Shown: piece after piece, positions 36,178 to 48,057 of the stretch
How the letters are laid out: each line of letters starts with the position of its first letter
Position numbering within the stretch: position 1 is the first letter of the stretch
DNA from: Apricaphanius iberus
Taxonomy: Eukaryota; Chordata; Actinopteri; Cyprinodontiformes; Aphaniidae
Assembly (NCBI GenBank): GCA_028564705.1
Contig: JAPXFQ010000831.1
Span: 1,798,001 to 1,862,000, forward strand
DNA length: 64,000 nucleotides
Reading direction: 5' to 3'
Notes under the pieces: model-generated
The model's database searches: none
Told to the model about the DNA's origin: nothing
Seen by the model: the letters and a program-made list of their open reading frames with translations, nothing else
Made by a program: the position numbers and the translations under genes

Positions 36178-37140
36178 AGAATCAGAAGAATCAGAATCAG
36201 AAGACTTTATTCGTACCTGAAGGTAAATTTTGATTTGCAGCAAATGAGTAATAAAAATTAAAACATACAGACATTTCCACATATATCATAAAAACATAAA
36301 AGCATAAAAACACATAAAAACATAAAAGCTAAGACTTATTCTTATAGCAGTAGGAATAAAACTGTTTCTAAAACGATTTGTTCTGCATTCCGGCATTCTG
36401 TATCGTCATCCTGAAGGTAAAAGCTGGAATTCACGGTTTAGCGGGTGGGAGGTATTATTTAAAATGGATCCAGAGAGCCTTTGTGCTTGTTTCAAAAACA
36501 GTGTGTCAGTGTTCAGCTCCTGCTCTCCTATCAGCTTGGTGGACTATTTCACTATTTGGTTCAGATGGTTTTAATTTTTAGAAGACAAATTTTCGAACCA
36601 AGATACTAAGCAGAAGGATAAATTAGATTCAATAAAAGCTTGATAAAACAAGGCTGTAGTGATTTGTCTACATTAAAAACGACAGTTTTTTAAGGTAAAA
36701 CGGGCACTGATTCCCCTTCTTATACACCACCCCAAGTTTGCCCTGAATGACAGTTTACTGTGGATCACAGTACCAAGATATTTGTTGGTACCAACAATTG
36801 TAGGTTCTTGTTTTATCGTGATTTTCCTCAAATCAATCATATCTTTCATTTTAGAAATGTTAATCTGCAGTAAGGGATCTTGCACCACTGGAGAAAGTCC
36901 TGTACTGCTTCACCATGCCCAGTCTCATTTTCCCTCAGTAGGCTAACAATCACAGAGTAGTCTGTGTATTTTAAAAACAATCTGCCCTTCCTTCTGCTAT
37001 GACACATTTGTATCGAGAATGAACAGGAGAGGTGACAAAATACATCCTTGTGGGGAACCAGTGGATGAACACACCTAATCAGATAGAGCGTTGTTCACTT
37101 CCACTCTCTGTGTTCTATTTGATAAAAAAATACAAAATAA
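36178..37140 (-). pseudogene. L2/Rex1-like LINE reverse transcriptase, 3' half, dead
   Basis: A non-LTR reverse transcriptase copies its own RNA at a nicked target. Reading on the minus strand: GSPQGCILSPLLFILD (37012-37059) is the conserved RT motif before the catalytic loop. The loop itself reads KYTDYSV (YTDY at 36957-36968), so the second Asp of the usual Y-x-D-D is Tyr. LQINISKMKDMIDLRK and KYLGTVIHSKLSFRAN follow (36740-36870). Near 36370-36480 a frame gives LLPSG/RRYR-like and NSFIPTAI-like fragments of the C-terminus. The tail contains aataaagtcttctgattctg at the minus-strand 3' end (about 36190-36215). Frameshifts and the missing 5' half show it is a pseudogene. The clade choice between L2 and Rex1 is uncertain. 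Confidence 0.82.
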
Positions 37141-37716
37141 AATCAATCCCACAAGATTAAGACTTAGATTGTCATTTAAGATATTGCTTAAGATATTTTG
37201 AGGACACAAGTCTGGTTCATTTGGCCATTCTCAGATATCTGAAGCAGCCACGTCCAAGGCCGTATCCAAAGTTTCAAAATTGCAGAGGTCCAACCAAAGG
37301 CGAAACCATCTTCTCAAAAGCGTAAGGGGTGAGTAGACTAATTTTCCTTCCTCACATATTCAGTCGCACGTTTTCTCTGTGCTTAAAAGACTATTTAAAT
37401 GACTGTTGCGCAAGGAGTGAGTTGCCTTAGTTATCAGCAGTATTAATAGAGGTTAAAAGACAGTTATTGACTATTACTATCAAGGAAATTAATAGTTACA
37501 AGGTACTACCTACTCAGCAGAAACAAAAAAACTTAGCTCAAATGTCAGTTTAAATTGGCTGTAGGTGTCAATCTAATAAAAAGTTTAATGCTGCTGACCT
37601 GTGGTCTGATGTTTCCACTGTGACTGTGACCCTTTAAAATAAAGGAAAATGCAGAAAGTAACACTTTCAGTAGTAATGAAATTACAATGGAATCAACCTC
37701 AAAGTCCCTCTTATGC
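37141..37716. other. Unannotated sequence
   Basis: No recognised features. Confidence 0.35.
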
Positions 37717-37733
37717 CATATATATACTGTATA

Positions 37734-37806
<73 letters not shown>
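37717..37806. repeat. (TA)n microsatellite
   Basis: A pure (AT)33 run at 37741-37806, preceded by an interrupted tatata stretch. Translations from it (YIYIYI) are artefacts. Confidence 0.97.
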
Positions 37807-37810
<4 letters not shown>

Positions 37811-40083
37811 TTACTCACTTATATTATCTTTTCACCTTTACAAACCCTTCCTGAACTGCTCTGTTTATTGTAAAATAAATATTTCTTTCAAATATGTGAA
37901 ATGTAGTAAAGTTCTGCACATAAATGAAAGAGAAGTATTGCTAACCAGCTTAACATGATATGTATTGGCTTATATTAACTAGGCTGCATTTAGTTAAAAT
38001 TATCTGCATGTAACAGCATAACTTAACTTTGAATTATTCTTGAAAACTAACTTTGAATCATTGCTTGAAAATCTGTGCAACATTTTTTGCCTCATGCTGG
38101 CTCTGGCTGGTGGATTGCTGGATGTCCTGTACTGCTTTCCTTGGCTCTGCAGCTGCGGCACCGACTTAATTCAATGTTGTGTATGCTAAGGTGCGCTTAA
38201 AAAGAGCTCGTAAAAATAGGTTACTCTGTATTAATGGACTAAATGGCTGGATTGGCAGAAAAAAACTGAGAAACCCGACACAGGAAAAGTGGATGACGTT
38301 TTGCACATGTACCCCATGTCTGTCTCACCCATGCCTCCAGATAACCACACAGGCAATTTAAAGGCCTTCTATTAATTATGTTTTCATTGAATACACCACA
38401 GAAAATTATTAAGGTCAGCACCTCGGTTTCCTCCATAGTAGATAGGGCCTTTGGTCACATCCACCTGATCAAACAAAACCGTGAAAAAAACATTTGTGAA
38501 CGCTTTCATACTGTTTGGGGAAGAGACATGGTCCCTTATTCTAGTGCAAAATCTGTGTCAGCAAGCCCAAATAAAGTCATAACACCTAGAAAAGATGCAG
38601 GGTAAGGCTGGAAAGAGAATGCTATTATGTACAATGAAACACCTACTATGCTAAAACAGGCCGAAAGATCACTCAGCAAGGAAGAAGCCATTACTTCCGA
38701 ACCCGAGAAACTGTTGTCACTATCAGTTCCCCAAAATGGGTTGCTACCAGATGTAGAGTCTATGATGTGAAAAAAAAAGTAAAAAGGAGTGCGTTTTAGG
38801 CAGGGCTCAATGTTTATGGAGAAGTTTCCTTCCTTCCTTTCATGTTTACTATAATTCAATCACATTTTACATAATAATGTCTAACTTAAAGTTAAGGAAT
38901 ATTTTCAAGATAAATGTGAAAGAACTCTGCTTTTATGATTTTCTGACCGCACCATTTCTTTAGCTCGTCTCTGCACTTCCCAGTCAGTCTGCTATTTATG
39001 TCCTTTTTTTCAGCAGACTCCCCCAACACCCCTTTATTCCCCAGTGGAGTTCTATTCTTGATGAACTGCCACCTCACAATTGTCTGCATCCTGCCTCCCA
39101 ACACCTCATCCTCATCACGTTCAAAGGATAAAGAAATTCAATATGAATTGCTGTCATTATAGCAAGGGCATTGTCAGAAAGAAAAGGAGAGATATAGAGA
39201 GATACATAGCCAAGAAAGAGGAAAAAACCAAGAGACGGGAGGTGGAAAGGATAAAATCTATATTAACTCTCTCTAACATGCAAGTGATAACCACCAAGGC
39301 CAAGCACTGCTTTTAGAAACCATCAAATTAGGGAGCAACTAATGCCAGAGAGCCTCTCAGTCAGCCGTTTCCTCTGTTAGCTCGTCAATACAGAACAACC
39401 AAAGCGTTTAACAGAAGACAATAAAAAAAAAGATGCACATAAATACACATACCCTGCAGCAAAGTGTTTCTTGTGCATTCAAGATTTATATCTCAATTAT
39501 CGGAAAATCAGAAGAAGTTCAGAAACATTTAAAAGCTTTAATTCCTGATATGCAGACATGAAGGTAACAGGCCGCAGAATACAATTAGGGGATGGTAGTT
39601 CATGACCACAGATGGTTATGCTTATATTAGAGCTTACTGACTCAATGTAGATGTAAATTGCAGTGTAGAAAGTATAATCATGCAAGGAAAAAAACAGCTA
39701 GTTACTAAAAGAGATGCTGTTCTCATCCTCTATAAATCAAGACATTTCAAGGCAGCTCAGTGCTTAACACACATGATGATATTTCAAGAAGATGGCAGTT
39801 TAAAAGCTAAGAAGGCTCTTAAAATCATGGTGATCTTCAAGTGTCACATCTCCCATTTTCTTCTGAAGTGATTTAAAATAAAAACAAAAATAAATTGATT
39901 TGGTCTTTCTTTATGCAATCTCTTCCAGAGTTTGTTTTAATTTATGTCAATATTGATAACTAGCCAACTCGCCTCTCTGCCTTTCATCCATCGGTATGTG
40001 ATCTGAGCTCAATGCTTGAGAACATGATTTTAATTACTCATGAATTTTCTTGTTATCACATTAATCTACTTGAGATAACATTT
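37807..40083. other. Unannotated sequence
   Basis: No exon supported. 38380-38860 contains blocks such as actcagcaaggaagaagcca that recall Tc1-type transposase, but too little is left to call it. The 107-codon minus frame 38536-38859 is not recognised. 39170-39260 is a purine-rich AG tract. Confidence 0.3.
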
Positions 40084-40910
40084 CATCCATCCATCCACCC
40101 ACCCATCTTCTTCTGCTTTATCCGGGGTCGGGTCGCGGAGGCAGCAGCTTAAGCATAGAGACCCACACTCCCCCCTCCCCAGCTCCTCGGGAAGGAATCC
40201 CGAGACGTTCCCAGGCCAGCCAAGAGACATAATCCCTCCAGTACGTCCCAGGTCTTCCTCTGGGTTTCCTCCCGGTTGGCATCCAGGAGGCATCCTGACC
40301 AGATCCTCTAGCCACCTCAACTGGTTCCTCTTGATACAGAGGAGCAGCGGCTCTACTCTGAGCCCCCGCGGATGATGGAGCTTCCCACCGTATCTCTTAT
40401 GGTGCGTTCAGACTGAAAGCTTTGTCAGTATCAAGCAACACTCACAAAGCGACTAGGTTAATGCATATACGCAGAAGATACATTTTTAAGCTGAACCTTG
40501 CAAAGCTCGTGGGCGGGCCTTTCTCTGCTGGATGTTTTAAACACTCGCAGATCGTGGTTGGCTAGGCAGTGTCGACATCGGGCAACGTCACTACAGTGAG
40601 TTGCTCTGATTGGTTGCTGTGCCACGTCATGAGTGTTAGGACCATCAACAGTTCAACTAGCTGAACTTCTGCGTTGCCAGCGTTATGAGCTTTGAAGCTT
40701 GAAAGGCAGGAAAAGCTTGAAAAGTTGACGGAGCCAGAGCTCACAAAGCGCCGCAGAGACTGGAACGCTCCTCTGACGGCCTCAACCGTAGACTTAGCAT
40801 TTGTAATCTAGACGCTGCTGACGCTGACAAAGCCTGCTGTCTGAATGCAGCATAAGAGCCCAGACACCTTATGGAGGAAACTAATTTCAGGAAATTATGG
40901 GGCATCCAGC
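40084..40910 (-). mobile_element. Rex3 (RTE-clade) LINE 3' end, interrupted by a MITE
   Basis: The (ATCC/ACCC)n tail at 40084-40106 is followed on the minus strand by RDYVSWLAWERLGIP and LLPPRPDPG frames (40118-40315), the Rex3 C-terminus, much better preserved than the 31-kb copy. Rex3 sequence runs to about 40397 (cccaccgtatctctta) and resumes at 40855 with agagcccagacacctt and tggaggaaact. A 453-bp element sits between. The 5' part of the LINE is missing, as usual for truncated insertions. Confidence 0.85.
40398..40854. mobile_element. MITE nested in Rex3
   Basis: Termini tggtgcgttcagac (40400-40413) and, reverse-complemented, tgctgcattcagac (ending 40852) match at 12 of 14. TA lies immediately outside each end (40398-40399, 40853-40854), consistent with a TA target. 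It is GC-richer than its surroundings. Superfamily not certain; TA favours Tc1/mariner, while a Harbinger TWA target is also possible. It inserted after this Rex3 copy did. Confidence 0.7.
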
Positions 40911-40929
40911 TGTTTAATCCATTTGTTGA

Positions 40930-41005
40930 GGATTTGGATTGGTTCAACATCACTGGGTGAGATTAACATATAAAGGTGAGTGTCATCAGCATAGTTATGG
41001 TAGCA
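40930..41005 (+). repeat. Short teleost repeat fragment
   Basis: gtgtcatcagcatagttatg and ggtagcatta correspond to a common teleost repeat phrase (...atcatcagcataactatggtagc...). Only about 70 bp is recognised. Confidence 0.4.
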
Positions 41006-41025
41006 TTATTGGTGGTTATAAATTG

Positions 41026-41209
41026 GCTTAAGCCTGAACTTCAAGGTATACTGCCCTGGATGTTTTAACTGTCCTGCTTCAGATGCTTCAGTTGATGATT
41101 GCAAAAGCCGGTTAATCAGCCATCAATTAAATTCATGTGTGCTGAAGCACGGAACCATCTAACACATGCAGCGCAGTGTGCCTTGAGGAGTAGGGTTGAA
41201 AAACACTGC
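41026..41209. mobile_element. Diverged hAT-type MITE
   Basis: The right end, reverse-complemented, reads cagtgtttttcaaccctact then cctcaaggcacactgc; the left side keeps a facing copy (cttcaaggtatactgccctg) but has lost its outermost bases. The internal tgtgctgaagcac and catctaacacatgcag blocks fit the family. No target duplication is readable. Confidence 0.55.
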
Positions 41210-42654
41210 TTCAGACAGCTATTTGGTCAAAGCCATGGTGAAAAGGTTGGAGTCTGATTCAGTATATGGACAGGTGTTTTTCGTTATACAGGTAACAAAT
41301 TCAAACAGCTGCAATTAATAAAATGCAGGTAATGAGAGGAGAATAGGAGAACATTTTAAAGACGAACTGACAGTTCTGAGAGTACCAGAATTCCTGATGG
41401 TTGTTGGTGATTAAATACTTATTTCATGCAATGCAATTCAGATGAATTATGATTTAAAAAAATCATGCAATGTCATTTTCTGTTTTTTTGTTGTTGTTTT
41501 TTTAAATTCTGTCTCACAAAGTTGAGGTATGCCTACAAATTATAGACATCTCGATTATTTGTAAGTGGGGCAACCTGAAATATCGGCGGCGTGTCAAAAC
41601 CAGGAACATTTTTAACATAAAAAAGTTTGCTGTCATAGTGGTAATGAGCTGCATTTTAAGATATGCTAATATGTTGCTGCTATCTATGTCACTGAATGTC
41701 TGTGAATTACAGATGAAATGCAATCAACCGAACTCTAAGCATCATCTTGCAGCCAGCCCACAGATATCAGTGAATTGAGACATGGCCGTGCTCACTGGGG
41801 CATCCAGCTGATCAATAAAGGGGACCTACCTGAGAGATGATGTTTATTTACTTTTGGCAATAAAGTGGTGATCTTGTGGCTGCAAATGAGGTGAAAATGA
41901 CTGCTCTGGTATTGCTCTTAAAAACAATATTGCGACAGGGCAGCTGGTGTATGGGTCAGTGGTTTGTATGATGCTGCTTCAATCTACAGCAGATGGTCCC
42001 TGAAACCGTCCAGGACATCCCCACTCAAAAAACTAAAACTGCAAGACTGAGCTCTCCCTCCATTTCACTTCCAGGAACTGTGTTTATTTGAAAAAGTCCT
42101 CCAAACCCATTATCTAATGACATGACTCAATGAGTCACTATCCCCCCTGAAACTGCTGTGGGAGAAACGTTGTGCTTTCGGCAGAGAGCAACTCAAATGC
42201 AATGGAAAGAGGGGGTTTCTAATGAATGTTAGAGGAACTGAATATTGGAATGATTACAGCATCTCAAATATGCATTTCTCCAGGGAGTAGATATCAGAAT
42301 TACCTCCACACACTGACTGCAGAGGCTTTTCTCAACAGAATAGTTTCCGCGATTATATCAACAACCTGAATCGTTGCTGACTGGTTTTACAGAAATGACT
42401 TATGCTCTCCAGAGCCTGAAGATTTCCTGGGGAATTTACCTTGTGCTTGCCAAAAAGCCAGAGCAACTGTTCAACATGGAGCTTCTGGGACTCATAAACA
42501 AACAGATGTGTGACTGAGTGAGGGTCCTACAACGGCACAAGATTTACACATGGAAGCAGTGGCGGCTAAAACCCAGATCTGGTTTTTATTAAACAGTGCA
42601 TGTGCAAACATTTGTGTTTTAAATTTTTTTTCAGTGTCGTTTTTATTGAGATGA
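41210..42654. other. Unannotated sequence
   Basis: No recognised gene or repeat. 42040-42480 is repeat-poor and might be conserved, but the sequence alone cannot show that. Confidence 0.35.
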
Positions 42655-44320
42655 GATTTGCAAAAGCATGCACACTCATGTTTTGTCGTGTTGCAGCCAC
42701 AAAATTCAATGTATTTTATTAGAATTTTATGTAGCCTAATTTACCAACAAAAGTAGTGCATAATATGAAAAGAAATAGAAGATTAGAATGTTTTTCAAGT
42801 AAAATTTTAAAATGCAATTTGCAATTGTTTTTCAGCCCCCTTTACTGTGCCATGCCTAAAAACATATATGCAAACAAAGGCCTTCAAAAGTCTACCTGTG
42901 TGATTAAATCTCAGTTTAAAACAAGCTGTAATGAAGACCTAAGAATTTGTTAGAGAACATTAATGAACAAACGATATAAGACAAATTGACAACAGGGTGA
43001 GGAGAGCATTTTTTTCAGAGAGGAAGCCATCATAATTCTGGATGAGCTACTTAGATCTACAGGTCAGAAGGAAGATAACTATTGATCATTGACTCTATAA
43101 AATCTAGTCTTCATGGAGGTCTGATAAGAAGAAACTGATACCAAATTAGTCATATGGGGGAAACAAATGGAGGAAGCATGTATTTTGCTGAATCCTGGTA
43201 CTGGATTATTAATACTTGGAATACTTCCCCTCAAAAACAGCATTTAAGTCTATTAGATGTCACAAAATGCACTGGTAGCTACTCCCACAGGAAAACAGAG
43301 GGCATATCAATGCCAACCATTATGTACTGACTGGGGGAAAAAAAGGTGACCAGCAAATAACCAACCAACCAAACAAACAAACAGGTTTTTAGCATTAATA
43401 TCTCTTTACATTTAATTATATTTTATATTTAGTAATTTGAAATCAAGTTTAGCTCTTCTGCAGCAACAGCCAATTGTTAACTATTTGCAACTTTTTGTTA
43501 TAAACAAGCAAAGTATTGTAAACTGATATTCATTTTACTCCAAATGGTAAGCTTTAACCCTTACCCATCACACAAACATATAATCAAGCTAATTCATTTC
43601 AGATACAAGCAACACTGTAACTGTGAGAAATGGCCTAACACAATATAGGCCCTGCCGAATAATCAACAAAAAATGTTACATGTTGAGTCATATTGCACTG
43701 CACCATCAGATTTGGACCCCCTCCCCCCCTTTTTTGATTGAAAAGTTGCTTGAATTTCCATGACGTGAATACATTATTTCCTCCACAGCTGGTAAATTGA
43801 TTTGGCTGCAGTTGTGGCTCCAAAAACTCCAGCTCCTGGTCTGAATCCATACCTGGCCACTCATGTAACACTGGTGATTGCTAGTCGGAAGTGTTTATGT
43901 ACTAGCCTACAGAACGTGGAGAAAAATATTTCCCAAAATGTATATATTCATCTTTCAGGTGGAAAGTGGAAAACACATAAGTATTCCAATGGTATTATGA
44001 AAGTCACTGTATTTTAAATACCATGTTTAAAAAAAGTAAGTGTAACGGAATACAGTTACTCATTATTAGTATTCTGAACACGTAATGGTGGTACATGTAT
44101 TTTAGCAGTGTGTTAGCACAAGCATGGATTATATGCTTCGTGCATCCTGCCAATAATCCCAGAAGACCCTGGTAACCTTCTAAAGTGATAATGACCCTAA
44201 TTCTTGAGCAAGAGCCCAAATGCAATTTTTTTTAGATCAAAGCATATAATAATGCATAAGGATGGCCTAGTCAAAGTCCAAGCCTGGATTCAGATAACAA
44301 CATGTAGTATTTGCATCTTT
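42655..44320 (+). mobile_element. Tc1-like transposon, second family, badly decayed
   Basis: The left part (42655-43190) keeps the order of a fish Tc1 family with ttttgtcgtgttgcagccac near its end, cagccccctttact, tttgttagagaacattaatg, then transposase DNA-binding remnants (aggagagcatttttttcaga; catatgggggaaacaaatgg). The C-terminal part reappears at 44195-44300 (gataatgaccctaa; tagatcaaagcatat; tggcctagtcaaagtccaag, which is the usual D-x-x-P and WP-x-QSPDLNP region). Between them lies about 950 bp of unrelated sequence. Many frameshifts; no functional transposase. Confidence 0.7.
43990..44115. mobile_element. DNA-transposon terminal fragment within the Tc1 gap
   Basis: gtgtaacggaatacagttac and tattctgaacacgtaatggt resemble the end of a teleost repeat with gtaacggaatacagttact motifs. 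Found inside the interrupting segment of the Tc1-like copy; the other terminus is not defined. Confidence 0.4.
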
Positions 44321-45880
44321 GTAGTCCCTGAGTGATCAGTTGATATGTCAAAATGTATTTTAACATTCTTCTGAAGTTATCAAAAGACTGAACTAAAACC
44401 TTATGGCTAGTTAAGGGATGGATAAACACTGAAGGAGCATTAAAGGGAAAAACATGGTCACAATACTTGAAATATTACTTTAAGAAGGCTGTAAATCAAA
44501 TGGATATTTGAGTAAAGGCTGGCCAAGAGCAAACTGTACTGCACAATTTCAGGAATTCATCCTTTATAAATGTGAATCTGTTCCTCAATTAATGCCCAGG
44601 GACACAGTTGATTTGACCATTCGGTGGGAATAATCACTCTTCTTTAGCAATTTATGTGCTGGACTGAGTTCCACACAGTTCAACACCCTTGTAAACTACA
44701 GATGTCTCACAGTAAAATTATGAATACCTAAAGTTTATCTAAAAGTGAATGTGCTTTAATATCCATCTGTTAAGTTATTGAATGGGCATTTGTTCTATTT
44801 TACAGGTAGTTGATGTAATGATCACTTTGCTGGGTCACAGCAAAAATAAAAAAATAAAAATAAAATGTTTTTGATCAATCACGCAACACTCATCTGGGGA
44901 GGATTTTTGTTTTTTCCTCGTCTCTTTCTGTTCAGTGTAGGTAAGGCCAAGGAAAGTAAAACCCATGTAAGAATTAAAGGGAGAAATCATTTTGATTCCA
45001 TCATGTTGTGTAGACATGGCACCTTGACCTATCAAGAACAAAACCGTTACTGCGAGTCCTAAAATTAGTCATTTTGAGCGAGAGTGCAGCATATGTTTCA
45101 ATCGATGAAAATGTCATCAGGGACAAACCTATTTTCCTCAGCTCTGTTGTAGATAAATGTTGTCCAATCCTGCGCTGTCAATCGCTCTCTGCTGTCAGAC
45201 TGAGACCACACGTTGACACGCACACACACACTCATATGGTAGATTTAATCTAGACTGAAACATAAAAACTCAAGTAGCTGCTAGTAACTGTGTTTTTGCC
45301 AGATATGGATTTCTCAAATGCTGGTGAATTTCACATTTTGAAATCATAACTCCCATCAATCTTGTCAGGTCTGTTTTGGGGGGGAAATGCTACTATGCCA
45401 CAATAAAACACACTAAAGCCTGGTTTCGGAAAAAAAATATCACAAACATTCATGCAACAACCTGTCTGGAGATCACGCCTCTGTGTTTTAAAGGACCAGA
45501 CGCCATATTAGTGAATAATTCCAGAGCTCTTAAGCATACAAACAACTTGACATTTGGCAGTAAATGAAAATTGACACTTGGTGCATATCAGCATAGCTAC
45601 CCATTGGATCAGGGCATGATTAAGATTGACTTCTAAATATAAGAAAAGTGCAACAAAAGATGAAAAGAGAAGAGATTCTTTCAGTCTTCAGTTAACAGTT
45701 GTGCAGTATTATTTTCAGAAATTCCCTTAGTATTTTGGCAAAATTGCAGCATTGACAATTATCATTCTTTGTACCTAATGTCTTGATATGTTTGAGGTTG
45801 GTGTTTACTTGAAGGTCCCACTTGTGCTCTAGCTTTAATTTCCTGAGTAAGGACTTGACTCTGTTCTTCAGCAAACCCCA
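44321..45880. other. Unannotated sequence
   Basis: No gene recognised. It includes A-rich runs at 44840-44865 and a short CA run near 45222-45231. Confidence 0.35.
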
Positions 45881-46200
45881 CCCAACATGATGCTGTCACC
45901 CCTGTACTTTACTGTTTTGATGGTATTTTCTGGTTCGCAAAGTTAATTTTTTCTTCCAAATGTAAGTATAGTTATGGCTAAATACTTTCATTTTCACTTT
46001 TGGGAGCAATGGTTTTCAGACCATGTCTTGACACTCTTTTACCAATTTCAGCCACCATTTGCAAGAGGTGTTTTGGTTTGTGATTAATAGAGACATTGTG
46101 CACAAAAGCAAGAAAAAACATCTCCCTAAACAGTTTTAAATAAATGATTGCTACACTTTCAGGCATTGAGAAATTGTCACAGAGGAGCTGACATCAGTGA
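45881..46200 (-). mobile_element. Tc1-like transposase relic
   Basis: cccaacatgatgctgtcacc, ctttactgttttgatggtat and ttatggctaaatactttcat follow the minus-strand order of the transposase region around the catalytic core of fish Tc1 elements (antisense of the conserved haystack GSIMLWG-type and LFG-type blocks). Stops are frequent; no termini. Confidence 0.5.
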
Positions 46201-47104
46201 TTCTCTCTTAGATTTTTTGGGTGACTCATTTTTATTCTAACCATGAAGTCATCCAAAGAAAGGAGTGTGTCTGAGGTGTGCTCTGAAAAATACCAACTAA
46301 TGGGATTCCAGTTAACTCAAATGTTTTGAATTAACCTATCAGAAGCTTCCTTAGGCCCTGTTATTATCTCTGGTTTCCAAAACCATTTCAAGGAATAGTC
46401 ATTTCTCTGTGTGCGCTGAAAACTACTGGACTTTGAAGTAAGCAATAATGAATTACACTGAAGCTATGTAGACATTTACAAATGCAAAACAATGGTAATC
46501 CTACCTGACCTAATACAGGAAAGGTTAATTCTGATTTAGTGTCATTTTATACAGTTTATTTAAATATCTGGCTTTAGCTAAAAGTAATTCCTCAGTTAAA
46601 TTACAACATGGATCATTTGATGTTTTTTGTCTATGGAGAAATCAAACATTACAAAAAGAAAATACTAAGAGAAAGTACTAAACACCCTCATCTTTTTTTA
46701 GAAATAAATCTGACATTTGCCTTCAGTATGTTTCACATCAAAAAATTTTCAACGTTCCCTGGCTTTTACCAACAATGTGATAATTTTTTTGATACCTTGG
46801 TTAGGCCTGTCATGTCTTAATTTTGCTGGATGATAAATTGCTCCATAATTTATTGCTATAAACACTACCACTGTTGTTTTGAGACCTTATCAACTAAGAC
46901 ACTAAGATAGAACATTGGCCAATATTATTTTTAGCTATATTGTCTTATAATGACAAGCAATTTGTGTGTTTTTTATGCATCCAATAACACCTTTCAGATT
47001 TGCATGTTTAAGAAAAATCTTATTTTTTGTTTAAATTAAATAAAATAAGTGTGTACCCTTTACAAAAACAAAGACACAATACTGAAAAAAAAAAAGAAAA
47101 GGAA

Positions 47105-47107
<3 letters not shown>
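46201..47107. other. Unannotated AT-rich sequence
   Basis: No repeat family or exon recognised. Confidence 0.35.

Positions 47108-47152
<45 letters not shown>
47108..47152. repeat. (TA)n microsatellite
   Basis: About 22 dinucleotide units directly before the Tc1-derived MITE, consistent with the TA target preference of that superfamily. Confidence 0.95.
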
Positions 47153-47156
<4 letters not shown>

Positions 47157-47158
<2 letters not shown>

Positions 47159-47677
47159 CAGTACAGGCCAAAAGTTTGGACACACCTTCTCATTCAGTGC
47201 ATTTTCTTTATTTTCATGATTACATTGTAGATTCTCGATTAAGGGCATCATCACTGTAAATGGACACATGATGTATGGAATTACTGTATGCACTTAACAA
47301 AAAGGGTGAAATAACTGAATACATGTGTTATATTTTAGATTCCTCAAAGTAGCCACCCTTTGCTCTGATTACTGTTTTGCATTCTCTTGAGCTTCCAGAG
47401 GTAGTCACCAGAAATGGTTTTCCAACAGTCTTGAAGGAGTTTCCAGAGATGCTTAGTACTTGTTGGCCCTTTTGCCTTCCCTCTGCAGTTCAGCTCACCC
47501 GAAATCATCTCGATTGGGTTCAGGTCCAGTGACTTTGGAGGCCAGGTTATTTCGAAATTTTTGTAAAAGTACTACATAATTCCATTTGTGTTCATTCATA
47601 GTTTTGATGCCTTCAGTGAGAATCTACAATGTAAAGAGGTATGAAAATAAAGAAAATGCACTGAATGGTCTGTACTA
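47157..47677. mobile_element. Tc1-derived MITE, nearly full length
   Basis: The left end tacagtacaggccaaaagtt with ggacacaccttctcattc is intact. The right end keeps ctgaatgg then tgtacta but has lost about 25 bp that should mirror the left end. The interior matches the 33660 copy, including an identical deletion junction that removes the transposase. At 521 bp it is non-autonomous. Confidence 0.85.
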
Positions 47678-47984
47678 TATATACATCTATATATAGATAG
47701 ATAGATTTTGATAAGCTGTAATGCCAGCCACCCTGCCATTATGAGATATAAAAGAAGCTCTGTCTCTGTCCATGCCTCCTCCAGAGAATATCCCTCCCTT
47801 TTCTCTCTTTCCTCTATCGAAGGAGGTTGAGAAAAATCCTCCCCCTTTTTATTTCTAAGTCATCACACTTTTTCCACAACTTCCTTGACCAATTAGAAAG
47901 CAATAATAACAATGTTTAAAATGTAATTATTCTTACTTAAAATTATCTGTCGCTTTGGGTGTCTTAAAAAGCATTGTATAAATG

Positions 47985-47985
<1 letters not shown>
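47678..47985. other. Short unannotated spacer
   Basis: A small tatagata run near 47690-47705; otherwise nothing recognised. Confidence 0.35.

Positions 47986-48057
<72 letters not shown>
47986..48057. repeat. (ATT)n microsatellite
   Basis: About 24 uninterrupted trinucleotide units. Confidence 0.96.
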
